A DNA stretch of 64,000 bases from JANXLS01 sp035308565 (lineage in GTDB: Bacteria; Planctomycetota; SZUA-567; H5-PLA8): contig DATGGK010000229.1 of the NCBI GenBank assembly GCA_035308565.1, forward strand, positions 1 to 64,000, written 5' to 3'. Shown piece by piece: positions 49,189 through 56,836 of the stretch (positions are counted from its first letter, which is position 1; each line of letters opens with the position of its first letter). Position numbers and translations under genes: made by a program. Below the pieces are notes generated by a model. The model saw nothing but the letters and a program-made list of their open reading frames with translations, was not told where the DNA came from and searched no databases.

Positions 49189-50853
49189 CTAATCCACGTC
49201 CTTCACACACCGAAACCCCAAATGGCTTTCGCGCGCGTCCGGTTTCTTAAATTGCATGCTCGCGCAGCGCGACAACTCGACCGAACCGTCGAGAAAACAC
49301 GCCCCTTTCGCCGCGCGAAAGATGCGCTCGCCTTGCCGCCGCGCGGTGCTGGTCCATTCGAGCACGTTGCCGGCCATGTCCAGCACGCCGTATGGACTCG
49401 CGCCCTGCGGGAACGTTCCGACCGGCGCGGTCTCCTTCGGCCCTTCCTTGCCCGGCGCGGAGTTGGGCGCGCTCGCGCGCAAGCGGCCGGTCTGCGCCAC
49501 GTACTCGTTTCCGTATGGGAATTTGCGCCCGTCCTTGCCGCGCGCGGCCTTTTCCCATTCGTAAATAGTGGGCAGACGTTTGCCGTAATGCGCGGCATAT
49601 TCCTCCGCTTCGCGCCACGTCACATTCACAACCGGATGCCGGTCGTATTTCGGCACGCGCGAACCGGGGCCGTCGGGGACAGGTTCGCGGCCAGTTTCCT
49701 TAAGGAAATCGCGGAAATTCTTCTCGGTCACCGGCAGCACGTCGATCGCATACGCGCGCAGCGTCCGCGGCGATTTCTTTTCACCCGACAGATACGCACC
49801 CGCCGCGATCACCGTCATGCCGTCCGGCGTCGCCGGCGCCAATGGGGCGAGCGGAAAAGCGCTTATGCCGCTAGCGGCCGGGCTGAGCGCGGGCAACGGC
49901 GCGCCGAGCACAGTTTCGCCCGCGGCGCCCATTGATTTTCGCAGCGCCGCGCTGAATTTGGCCAGCGTCGCGAAGCGCCCCGCCGCGCGCGGCTTCAAAC
50001 ATTTCGCCAACAGTGCGCGCAGCTCAGCCGGCAGCGCCGCCGCGCGCGGATCGTGTTTGAATTCCTTCAACGCTATGTCGGCGACAGCCAGCCGCAGCCA
50101 GCCGCGCGGCAGCAGCAGCGACGTTTTCGCGTCCGGAGCGGCCGGATCGAAAAGCAGCGCCAGCGCCAGTTGCGCCAATCCAAACGCAAGCGCCGCTTCG
50201 CCGCACGCGCCGCCGGTTACAGCCTCCGGCGCCGCATAAAAAGCCCAATCGGGCGGCTCCAGCGTCGGCGAGCGCAATTCGATCTGCGGAATAAAAATCA
50301 GCTTCGACCCATCCGCCGAAAACGCAACCGAGTGCGGATTAAGCAGCTTGAGCATCGCCGCGCAGAATCTCGCGCGCCCGCCGCGGTGCGCCGTGGACTG
50401 CAGCAGCCGTTCGATCTGCGCCGCAAAATCCGCCAGCAGCCCGCACGCCCCGCGCGAGTCCAGCGCGCGCGCTTTAACGTGGTGAAACTGGCGCAGTGGC
50501 GTGCCGGATTTGAGCTCAAGCAGCGCCACGCCGCCCGGCTCCGGCGCCCCGCGCCATTCCACGTCTCCCAGCAGCGGCAAGCGCGCGTGCAGTTCCGACG
50601 GCGACACCGACGCCGCATCCGCGCCCATCTCCTTCAGCCACGCCGCCGGTGGATTCGGTCCAGGCCAAAGCGCCGCGAGCAATTCCGCCAGCGCCGACGC
50701 CGCCGGCGGCTGCAATGACAACAGCACATGCGTCGCCGCGCCGCCGTCAACATCGGACGCCGCCAGCGCTCGCAGCCACGCGCAATCGACCCGCTCGGTC
50801 TCGACGCGCGCCACGCGAAATCGCGCCCACAATGTGTCGCCGGGGAGAATCAT
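49189..50853 (-). CDS. Degenerate protein kinase-like domain fused to FGE-sulfatase (SUMF1) domain
   Basis: A 554-aa cytosolic protein starting at ATG 50853 (MILPGDTLWARFRV). The N-terminal ~330 residues follow a Ser/Thr kinase fold in outline: a GDTLWARFRVARVE start, LNPHSVAFSADGSKLIFIPQ in place of the HRD-DFG segment, APEAVTGGACGEAALAFGLA in place of APE-subdomain IX, and CLKPRAAGRFATLAKFSAAL at the end. The VAIK Lys, HRD Asp and DFG Asp are all missing, so it is a pseudokinase. Residues ~365-554 are the FGE-sulfatase/SUMF1 fold (HPVVNVTWREAEEYAAHYGK; RLPTIYEWEKAARG; GVLDMAGNVLEWT; SHLGFRCVKD). Not a sulfatase activator by itself. Function unknown. Confidence 0.75.
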   Translation of the reverse strand: MILPGDTLWARFRVARVETERVDCAWLRALAASDVDGGAATHVLLSLQPPAASALAELLAALWPGPNPPAAWLKEMGADAASVSPSELHARLPLLGDVEWRGAPEPGGVALLELKSGTPLRQFHHVKARALDSRGACGLLADFAAQIERLLQSTAHRGGRARFCAAMLKLLNPHSVAFSADGSKLIFIPQIELRSPTLEPPDWAFYAAPEAVTGGACGEAALAFGLAQLALALLFDPAAPDAKTSLLLPRGWLRLAVADIALKEFKHDPRAAALPAELRALLAKCLKPRAAGRFATLAKFSAALRKSMGAAGETVLGAPLPALSPAASGISAFPLAPLAPATPDGMTVIAAGAYLSGEKKSPRTLRAYAIDVLPVTEKNFRDFLKETGREPVPDGPGSRVPKYDRHPVVNVTWREAEEYAAHYGKRLPTIYEWEKAARGKDGRKFPYGNEYVAQTGRLRASAPNSAPGKEGPKETAPVGTFPQGASPYGVLDMAGNVLEWTSTARRQGERIFRAAKGACFLDGSVELSRCASMQFKKPDARESHLGFRCVKDVD

Positions 50854-50904
50854 GAAAGCGATATAGCAGGAATCGCGGCGCAATGCAAAGGCGGAGAGTA
50901 CTAG

Positions 50905-51008
50905 AGTGTGAGAGCAGAGAGCACGAGAGTATGAGAGTTGAGGGCGCGAAGCGCCCGCCGCTGTTACTCTCAAACTCTCAAACTCTCAAACTCTCAAACT
51001 CTCATACT
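50905..51008. repeat. GAGAGT/ACTCTC microsatellite hairpin
   Basis: A run of GAGAGT-like units on one side and five ACTCTCAA units on the other flank a GCGCGAAGCGCCC core, so the ~100-bp tract can fold into a long imperfect stem. It lies between the EF-hand gene stop and the FGE-fusion start region. Confidence 0.65.
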
Positions 51009-51917
51009 TCATTTCCCTTCACTCAACTCAATCGTCAAATTCTCAAACTTCGCCGCCGCCGCCTGCCGCGCGGTGCTGAGGTCATCCAGCAGTTTCTGGT
51101 ACGCCGCAACTTCCTGCGCGGCTTTCAGTGAAATCTCAAGATACGCTGAACTCAGCGCTTTGCGCTCCTCGATGGACAACACGCCGTCTTTGTTCGCGTC
51201 GAAACCTTTGATCATAAACGTATCGCTGTTCGCCGCGTTTTTAATGCCTTCGGCCAGCGCGGCGGCGCCGTTCGCGGGCAGCGTCTTTGCAGCCTCGATC
51301 TCCGCGACCGTCAAGTAACCGTCGCCGTCGTTGTCCACGGCGCTGAAGAGCCGCTGCGTCGCGTTGAAAATGCACGCCGCGTCGCGGTATTCCTCGCCAG
51401 TCAGTTTTCCGTCGTTGTCGCGGTCAAGGCGGGTGAGCGTTTCGACGACGTCGGAGGCCAAGGCCCCGCGGATTTTCAACGCGTCGATCAAGCGGCGATA
51501 AACTTCCATCTCGGTGACCTGAAAATCGAGCTTCATCGTCATGGTCTTTTTCTTAGCCTCCCCTTGGACCGGTGTCGTGTCGAAGAGCGTGCCGAGCGCC
51601 TTGTCGTACATCTGGCGGCGGCGGATGCGTTCGCGCTCCTCGGCATCTTTTGCGTCCTGTTCAGCCAGGAATTTCTGTTTGATCATCACGATTTCAACGC
51701 GCGCCTTGATCTCTTTTTTCTTGATCAAGTCGGCGATCCATTTGTCCGGCTGCGTCTTCGGATTGCCATCGCCGACAATCGTCGCCAGCGTCGGAACTTT
51801 GGGCAGCGCCGTCAACACCGTCTGGTCCGCGGATTTGATGGGTTCGGAATCAGACTCCTCGCCCCAAATGCAAAGAGTGAAGGCGGCGAGCATCAGAAAA
51901 GACAAAACGCGAGGCAT
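51009..51917 (-). CDS. Secreted EF-hand protein
   Basis: A 302-aa protein. ATG 51917 is preceded by AAGGGGA, and a signal peptide (VLSFLMLAAFTLCIWGEE) follows; the longer upstream frame starts in a dispersed repeat. Three EF-hand loops with the correct ligand spacing are visible: DRDNDGKLTGEE, DNDGDGYLTVAE and DANKDGVLSIEE. The N-terminal half is helical and charged (RVEIVMIKQKFLAEQDAKDA). Calcium-binding extracytoplasmic proteins of this layout are frequent in PVC bacteria. No enzyme motif. Not obviously in an operon. Confidence 0.82.
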   Translation of the reverse strand: MPRVLSFLMLAAFTLCIWGEESDSEPIKSADQTVLTALPKVPTLATIVGDGNPKTQPDKWIADLIKKKEIKARVEIVMIKQKFLAEQDAKDAEERERIRRRQMYDKALGTLFDTTPVQGEAKKKTMTMKLDFQVTEMEVYRRLIDALKIRGALASDVVETLTRLDRDNDGKLTGEEYRDAACIFNATQRLFSAVDNDGDGYLTVAEIEAAKTLPANGAAALAEGIKNAANSDTFMIKGFDANKDGVLSIEERKALSSAYLEISLKAAQEVAAYQKLLDDLSTARQAAAAKFENLTIELSEGK

Positions 51918-52036
51918 GGCGGGTCCCCTTAATTCGATGACATAAACGAACTGACCTGACTCCGTTAATGAAGACAGCCCTTGAAGCCCGTTTCCTACGT
52001 TATCGGCAATATTGGCGGCATGCGGCACTAATGTCC

Positions 52037-52059
52037 GTAGCGCAGGCGTCCCGCCTACG
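52037..52059. repeat. GTAGGCAGGC-type palindrome
   Basis: GTAGCGCAGGC and GCCTACG arms. Same family as 54851-54909 and 55576-55599, with GCAGGCGTC cores. It lies in a 298-bp gap between phoR and the EF-hand gene. Confidence 0.6.
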
Positions 52060-52083
52060 TTTGCAAAGCGAAGCGCCGCCGTT

Positions 52084-52122
52084 CTCCCCTCTCCCCTTGG
52101 GGGAGAGGGGTCGGGGGTGAGG
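52084..52122. repeat. CCCTCTCCCC palindrome, second copy
   Basis: Nearly identical to 39836-39878 over the stem and the G-rich tail. Confidence 0.75.
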
Positions 52123-52215
52123 GGCGGCCGCGCTTCCAATCAGGCTTTTGAATCAGTTTCTTCGGCCTATTAGCCCTATTCGGCCTAGCCCTATCGCATT
52201 TGCGCCACACCCGCG

Positions 52216-53694
52216 CTATACCTGCGCGACGAGCCGCTCGCTCCGCGCACGCCGCGCCTTCAGTCGGATGAAGAACGTCGAACCCTTGCCCACTTCCGAC
52301 TCCACGTGGACGCTGGCCCCGTGCGCAAGCGCGATGTGTTTCACAATCGCCAACCCCAACCCGGTGCCGCCCTGGCTGCGCGAGCGCGCTTTGTCCACGC
52401 GGTAGAAGCGCTCGAAGATGCGGTTGAGCGCGTGGCCGGGGATGCCGATGCCCGTGTCGCTGACGGCGATCTGCCAGTCGAAATCGTCGTCGGGGCCTTC
52501 GGCGTGGAAGCCGTTGCTGCTGGCGGGCGTTTGCTTGAGCGCGCGCGACAGGCTCACCGTGATGCTGCCGTTTTCGTGGTTGTAGTTGATCGCGTTTTCG
52601 ATCAGGTTTCCGACTGCTTGCACCAGCAGCCCGCGGTCGCCGTCGATCCAGACTTCGGCGTCCGGCGTTTCGCAGCGCAAATCGATTGCCCGCTTCGCCG
52701 CCAGCGACGCGCATTGATCGACCGCCGAGTCCACGACTTCGTTGAGCAGCACCGCCGCTTCCGCGATGTCGCTTTGCGGATTTTCCAGACGCGAGAGCCG
52801 CAGCAGATCTTCGACGAGATGCCCGAGTTGTTCGGCCTGGCGGTGCGCGACGGCCAGGAATTCGCGCGCCTGCGCCTGATCGTCGAATCCGGCCTCGCCC
52901 ATCGTTTCGAGGTAGCCGATCAGCGACGTCAGCGGCGTGCGCAGTTCGTGCGAAACGTTCGCGACGAATTCGGTGCGCATGCGTTCCAAGCGGCGCAATT
53001 CAGTAATGTCGTGCAGCACCGCCACCGCGCCGAAAAGCGCCTGCTTCTCGTTCTTGTACGGCGAGCAATGCGCTTGAATGTAGCGCTTCTGGCGGTCGGC
53101 GGCGTCGGCCAGTTCGAACTCGAAACTGCACGTTTGATTGGCGACCAGCGACATTTCAATGTTCGCCGCCAGTTCGGAATGCTGCGTCAACTGCGACTGA
53201 GCCGGCGCGCTTTCGTTGGGGATGCCCAGGATTTTTCGCGCGGCGGGATTCGAGAAGATCACGTTGCGGCGCGAATCGACGACGAGAATCCCTTCGTTCA
53301 TCGCCGCCAGAATCGCTTTCAACGCGTCGCGTTCGGTTTCAAGGTTGGCCGTGCGCGCGGCCAGTTTTTCGCCCACGCGCGCCACCAACTGCGCATCGGT
53401 CGCAACCGGCGTGAACGACGCCTTCATGTCTTTAAGCAGATTAAGCGCCGTTTCGCGCATGGAATCGACGGTGCGGTGCGCGCGCAAAACCACGACCAGC
53501 GCGTAGACGTTCAGCGCGACCAGCGCCAGCGTCAAGATGGCCATGCACGCCGCCGGGCTGAGCGCGGCGCCGGTTTCGACGAGCACGATCAGCGCGGCGA
53601 CAGTGCCGCCGATCGCCAGCGGAATAGCCAGCACGAGCAGCCGCAGGCGGCTGCGGCGCAGCGCGCGCTCTTCTTCAGTGAATGGACCGGGCAT
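52216..53694 (-). CDS. phoR: Phosphate-regulon sensor histidine kinase PhoR
   Basis: A 492-aa inner-membrane sensor kinase. Two N-terminal transmembrane helices (~20-75) with little periplasmic sequence are typical of PhoR. A PAS domain (~115-230: DALKAILAAMNEGILVVDSR) precedes the HisKA H-box NVSHELRTPLTSLIGY and the HATPase-c boxes NLIENAINYNHENG, SDTGIGIPGHALNRIFERFYR and GGTGLGLAIVKHIAL. It phosphorylates PhoB under phosphate limitation and probably senses the Pst/PhoU complex. It lies downstream of phoB on the same strand, separated by 257 bp of repeats. Confidence 0.93.
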   Translation of the reverse strand: MPGPFTEEERALRRSRLRLLVLAIPLAIGGTVAALIVLVETGAALSPAACMAILTLALVALNVYALVVVLRAHRTVDSMRETALNLLKDMKASFTPVATDAQLVARVGEKLAARTANLETERDALKAILAAMNEGILVVDSRRNVIFSNPAARKILGIPNESAPAQSQLTQHSELAANIEMSLVANQTCSFEFELADAADRQKRYIQAHCSPYKNEKQALFGAVAVLHDITELRRLERMRTEFVANVSHELRTPLTSLIGYLETMGEAGFDDQAQAREFLAVAHRQAEQLGHLVEDLLRLSRLENPQSDIAEAAVLLNEVVDSAVDQCASLAAKRAIDLRCETPDAEVWIDGDRGLLVQAVGNLIENAINYNHENGSITVSLSRALKQTPASSNGFHAEGPDDDFDWQIAVSDTGIGIPGHALNRIFERFYRVDKARSRSQGGTGLGLAIVKHIALAHGASVHVESEVGKGSTFFIRLKARRARSERLVAQV

Positions 53695-53951
53695 TTTAAT
53701 TCAAGATTCAAGATTCAAAATTCGAGATTCAAGGTTTCAGGGCTCATGTTGAAACCTTTGGCACGCTGGCATTTTTCCCCGAAGGGGTTCAAGATGGTAG
53801 CCGGGGGTTGAGGGTGTACTCGCCCGATACCCCCGGTAACCATCGCAAAAATGGCTTCGACCCCGGAGGGGTCGCAGAGGGTTTCAACAGATCCGGTTTC
53901 AAACAAAATTCGACATTTTGAATTTTGAATTTTGAATCTTGAATTCACCGT
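53695..53951. repeat. phoB-phoR spacer: microsatellite plus hairpin repeat
   Basis: AAGATTC/AAAATTC units at both ends (53700-53738 and 53917-53947) flank ~150 bp with inverted CCCCGAAGGGGTTC, CCGGGGGT/ACCCCCGG and CGACCCCGGAGGGGTCG stems. I recognise the layout as a dispersed PVC repeat by type; there is no gene. Confidence 0.65.
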
Positions 53952-54647
53952 TCACGCCTTTTCTTTTAACCGATACCCCACGCCGCGTACAGTTTCGATC
54001 ATCTCCGACGCTTCGCGCAGTTTTCGCCGCAGCGCGCTGACGTGGACGTCGATGGTCCGGTCGAGCACAAAATGGTCCTGCCCCAGGGCGATGTCAAGCA
54101 GTTGGTTGCGCGTGAGCACGCGGCCCAATTGCTTGGCCAGGTTTTCGAGGATGCGGAATTCGGCCAGCGTCAGATCGATTTTTTTGGTGCCGACCGTGAC
54201 TTCATGCCGGCGGATGTCGATCTTGAGCGGCCCAACCACCATCGGCTTGTCGTCGGCATCGGACGGAATATCCGACAGCCTCCGAAGAATTGCGCGCACG
54301 CGCGCGGTGAGCACGCGCACCGTAAAAGGCTTAACCAGATAATCGTCGGCGCCCAATTCCAAGCCCGTGACGATGTCGGCTTCTTCGTCTTTCGCGGTAA
54401 CGATCAGAATTCCGGTCGCGCGCAGCTTTTCGTCTTCACGCATGGCGCGGCACACGTCCAAGCCGTGCATTCCGGGGAGCATCAAGTCCAGAATGGCCAG
54501 ATCGAAGCCTTCCTTGCGGGCGAGGCGCAGGCCCTCTTCGCCGTTTTCGACCAGCGCCACCTCGTAGCCTTCGCGCGTAAGATTATGGCGAATGAGGTTG
54601 CGGATATCGGCGTCGTCTTCGATCACCAAGACTTTCTTTTTCGACAT
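53952..54647 (-). CDS. phoB: Phosphate-regulon response regulator PhoB
   Basis: A 231-aa OmpR/PhoB-type regulator. ATG 54647 is supported by GGAG 9 nt upstream. The receiver domain (VLVIEDDADIRNLIRHNL; phosphoacceptor Asp in LAILDLMLPG; Lys in LVKPF) is followed by a winged helix (DLTLAEFRILENLAKQLGRV; DRTIDVHVSALRRKL; VRGVGYRLKE). PhoB-type factors bind direct repeats with an 11-bp period, such as those found before pstS1 and pstB. It is transcribed away from the divergent phoU-pst operon. Confidence 0.95.
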   Translation of the reverse strand: MSKKKVLVIEDDADIRNLIRHNLTREGYEVALVENGEEGLRLARKEGFDLAILDLMLPGMHGLDVCRAMREDEKLRATGILIVTAKDEEADIVTGLELGADDYLVKPFTVRVLTARVRAILRRLSDIPSDADDKPMVVGPLKIDIRRHEVTVGTKKIDLTLAEFRILENLAKQLGRVLTRNQLLDIALGQDHFVLDRTIDVHVSALRRKLREASEMIETVRGVGYRLKEKA

Positions 54648-54930
54648 TCGGATTTGCTCCGGTGGCTTTTGATGAGAGGATTTGAACACATTCAAACAGG
54701 TGCAGCACACAAAGCAAGGTTCCTTACACAATCTTTAAAATCCAACAGTTTCCCTATGAAAACCGAGCGCTTTCGGCTCCGTTGCGCAAATCCAGCCACT
54801 TTCATTTGACGGCGGGAAGATATAATGCGGGCGCAAACTCGATTCAACAATTGTGGTGCAGGCTTCCAGCCTGCCTCTAAGCCATGCAGGCTGGAAGCCT
54901 GCACCACAAACGGAAAGGAAATCTCCCGAC
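54648..54930. promoter_or_regulatory. Divergent phoB / phoU control region
   Basis: 283 bp with no gene. Contains a perfect -10-like TATAAT (54821-54826) facing phoU, with a poor -35 (ACTTTC, 54798-54803), two in-phase hexamers TTACAC and TTAAAA (54724-54740), and the large hairpin at 54851-54909. The hairpin lies between the putative promoter and the phoU start. Confidence 0.4.
54851..54909. repeat. 24-bp perfect-stem palindrome upstream of phoU
   Basis: Arms 54851-54874 and 54886-54909 are perfectly complementary (24 bp, core GCAGGCTTCCAGCC) with an 11-nt loop. Family members at 52037-52059 and 55576-55599. It would form a strong stem in the phoU leader RNA. Confidence 0.85.
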
Positions 54931-55560
54931 GTGAACCCCATTCTCGAATCCCGGTTGGAGAAGTTGCGCCGCTCGCTCGACGACCTTTCGGCGGCCATGG
55001 ACGACAACATCCGCGCTGTCTTGCATCAACTCACCTGCGATGAGACGGTCGGCAATCTGCCGCTCAAGAACATCGACGCGCTGGCCAAAGCCATGCGCGA
55101 CAATTGCATGATGCTGATGGCCAAGGAACATCCCTTCGCCAGCGATCTGAAGTACGCCATGGCTGCGCTGCGCGTGGAACACGATTACGAGCGCATCCAG
55201 GAATTGCTCGACGCGCTGCAAAAGCGCGTTTCGGTGCTGCGCAGCTCCCCTTTTAAGAGCATTTGCCAGGACTTGACCGGCGTGATGGCCGATTTGTTGG
55301 AAATGCACGACATCGTTCGCCGCACCTATCGCCGCAACCAGCCGGAATCCGACATCAAGATGCTCGCCGCCCAGCAGGAGAAGCTTGACGCCGGCGTGCA
55401 GGTGTCGATCCTGGCGATTCAAAACAAAATCCTCAACGGCATTGCGAGCGAAAAGACGAATCCGGAATCGATCGTCGAAGTGGTGCTCGCCTGCCGGCAC
55501 GTCAAACGCATCGCCAACATGCTGGACGCGATGCCGGAGGAGTTGAATTTATTCGGCTGA
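54931..55560 (+). CDS. phoU: PhoU phosphate-uptake regulator
   Basis: A 209-aa all-helical protein. GTG 54931 is chosen because AAGGAA lies ~11 nt upstream and a longer frame begins inside the palindrome. The first bundle carries LMAKEHPFASDLKYAMAALR, equivalent to the PhoU core R.-PVASDLR, and the second ends with CRHVKRIANMLDAM, equivalent to RYLERIGDHA. PhoU modulates the Pst transporter and PhoR and limits phosphate uptake; metal-binding E/D motifs are partly visible. It is the first gene of the plus-strand pst locus, an unusual position, because phoU is usually last. Confidence 0.85.
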   Translation: MNPILESRLEKLRRSLDDLSAAMDDNIRAVLHQLTCDETVGNLPLKNIDALAKAMRDNCMMLMAKEHPFASDLKYAMAALRVEHDYERIQELLDALQKRVSVLRSSPFKSICQDLTGVMADLLEMHDIVRRTYRRNQPESDIKMLAAQQEKLDAGVQVSILAIQNKILNGIASEKTNPESIVEVVLACRHVKRIANMLDAMPEELNLFG

Positions 55561-55575
55561 TTGACCCATTGACCC

Positions 55576-55599
55576 GTGGTGCAGGCGTCTCGCCTGCAC
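55576..55599. repeat. GTGGTGCAGGC palindrome
   Basis: GTGGTGCAGGCG and CGCCTGCAC arms; third copy of the family. It lies immediately before the candidate Pho box of pstS1 and may separate phoU from pst transcription. Confidence 0.65.
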
Positions 55600-55613
55600 G
55601 ACTCACGAGCTTT

Positions 55614-55657
55614 TTTACGAATTGGACATTTGGCAGACACACTATCTTAACGAATGT
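55614..55657 (+). promoter_or_regulatory. Candidate Pho box and promoter of pstS1
   Basis: Four hexamers TTTACG, GACATT, GACACA and TTAACG start at 55614, 55625, 55636 and 55647: an exact 11-bp period. A -10-like TATGAA lies at 55669-55674, about 11 bp after the last repeat unit, as in PhoB-dependent promoters. Individual matches are weak; the phasing is the evidence. Confidence 0.5.
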
Positions 55658-55700
55658 CCTGTAGAAGATATGAAACCATTTTCTTAAAGGAGAGGAACAC

Positions 55701-56747
55701 ATGTCGGACAAGGCTGTGCTGTGTGCCGTGTTGGCCTGCGCTCTGATTGGCGCGGGAGCCCATGCGGAGACGATCACGATCCAAGGCGCGGGCGCGACCT
55801 TTCCGGCGCCGCTGTATGCGAAGTGGGTCGCGAAATATAACGCGGACCATCCAAATGTGAAGGTGGATTATCAGGCAATCGGCTCCGGCGGCGGGATCAA
55901 AGGCATCACGGACCGGACCGTGCAGTTCGGCGCCTCAGATGGGCCCCTGACCGACGATCAGTTGAAGGCGGCTCCAGGTGCGATTATCCACATTCCGATG
56001 GTTTCCGGCCCGGAAGTCATGATCTACAATTTGCCCACGGTCAAGGAAACGCTCAAGCTCAACGGCGATGTCATTGCTGGAATGTATCTGGGCAAGATTA
56101 CGAAGTGGAACGACCCGAAGATCGCGGCGCTTAATCCCGGCGTGGCGCTGCCCGACATTGACCTGGTTGTGACGCACCGCTCAGATGGCTCGGGGACGAC
56201 GTGGATTTTCACGAATTACTTGAGCAAAGTGAGTGCGGAATGGAAAACGAAAGTCGGCAACGCGACCTCGGTGAAGTGGCCGGTCGGTTTGGGTGGGAAA
56301 GGTAATGACGGCACGGCGGCGTCAGTGAAGGGCGTGCCGGGCGGCATCGGCTACGTGGAACTGGCGTTCGCGGATAAGGCCGGGTTGCCGTACGCCACGC
56401 AGATCAACAAGGCCGGCAAGGAAGTTCGCGCGTCGGTGGACGGCGTGATCGCCGCGGCGAAGAATTCGACCGAAATTCCCGAGGACATGCGCGTCAGCAT
56501 CACCGATGCGCCGGGCGACGATTCCTATCCGATCAGCGGCTTCACCTACCTGCTTGTGTACCAGGACATGTCCTACCTGAAGAACAAGGAACAGGCGATG
56601 GAAGTGGTGAAGTTCATCAATTGGTGCCTGACCGAAGGCCAGTCCATGGCGAAGCCGAACTACGCGCCCTTGGCCGACGCGGTCCAGAAGAAGGCCATCG
56701 AGAAGGTGAAGAGCATCATCGTGGATGGGGTGGCGTTGCAGAAGTAA
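55701..56747 (+). CDS. pstS: Phosphate-binding protein PstS (first copy)
   Basis: A 348-aa periplasmic phosphate receptor with an ordinary signal peptide (cleavage after GAGAHA). Phosphate-pocket segments are clear: QGAGATFPAPLYAKW, the IGSGGGIKGITDRTVQFGASD loop (split: IGSGGGIKG, FGASDGPL) and HRSDGSGTTWIFTNYL. GGAGAGG lies 7-8 nt before ATG. It delivers phosphate to the fused PstCA permease. A perfect stem-loop terminator-like element follows before the second copy, suggesting that this copy is made in excess. Very similar to the next gene over the whole mature length. Confidence 0.95.
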   Translation: MSDKAVLCAVLACALIGAGAHAETITIQGAGATFPAPLYAKWVAKYNADHPNVKVDYQAIGSGGGIKGITDRTVQFGASDGPLTDDQLKAAPGAIIHIPMVSGPEVMIYNLPTVKETLKLNGDVIAGMYLGKITKWNDPKIAALNPGVALPDIDLVVTHRSDGSGTTWIFTNYLSKVSAEWKTKVGNATSVKWPVGLGGKGNDGTAASVKGVPGGIGYVELAFADKAGLPYATQINKAGKEVRASVDGVIAAAKNSTEIPEDMRVSITDAPGDDSYPISGFTYLLVYQDMSYLKNKEQAMEVVKFINWCLTEGQSMAKPNYAPLADAVQKKAIEKVKSIIVDGVALQK

Positions 56748-56769
56748 AACTAACAATGAAATGTTGGGC

Positions 56770-56801
56770 TGGATTCAGGGAGCGAGCGCTCCCTGAATCC
56801 A
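56770..56801. terminator. Stem-loop between the two pstS genes
   Basis: A perfect 14-bp stem (TGGATTCAGGGAGC and its complement) with a 4-nt loop, followed by ATTTTT a few bases later. It looks like a partial rho-independent terminator or an mRNA-stabilising hairpin at the 3' end of pstS1. Confidence 0.7.
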
Positions 56802-56836
56802 ACCATTTTTACACTTTTAACCAGAGGGGTGCGGCC

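Noticed and set aside
47717..49192. 491-residue plus-strand frame opposite the malectin-propeller gene
   Set aside because: Arg/His/Pro-rich shadow of a gene with clear domains.
50905..51008. CRISPR-like array
   Set aside because: Repeat units are 6-9 bp with no spacers; it is a microsatellite.
54724..54740. Pho box for phoU or phoB
   Set aside because: Only two weak hexamers in 11-bp phase, too far from the putative TATAAT to fit a PhoB-activated promoter.
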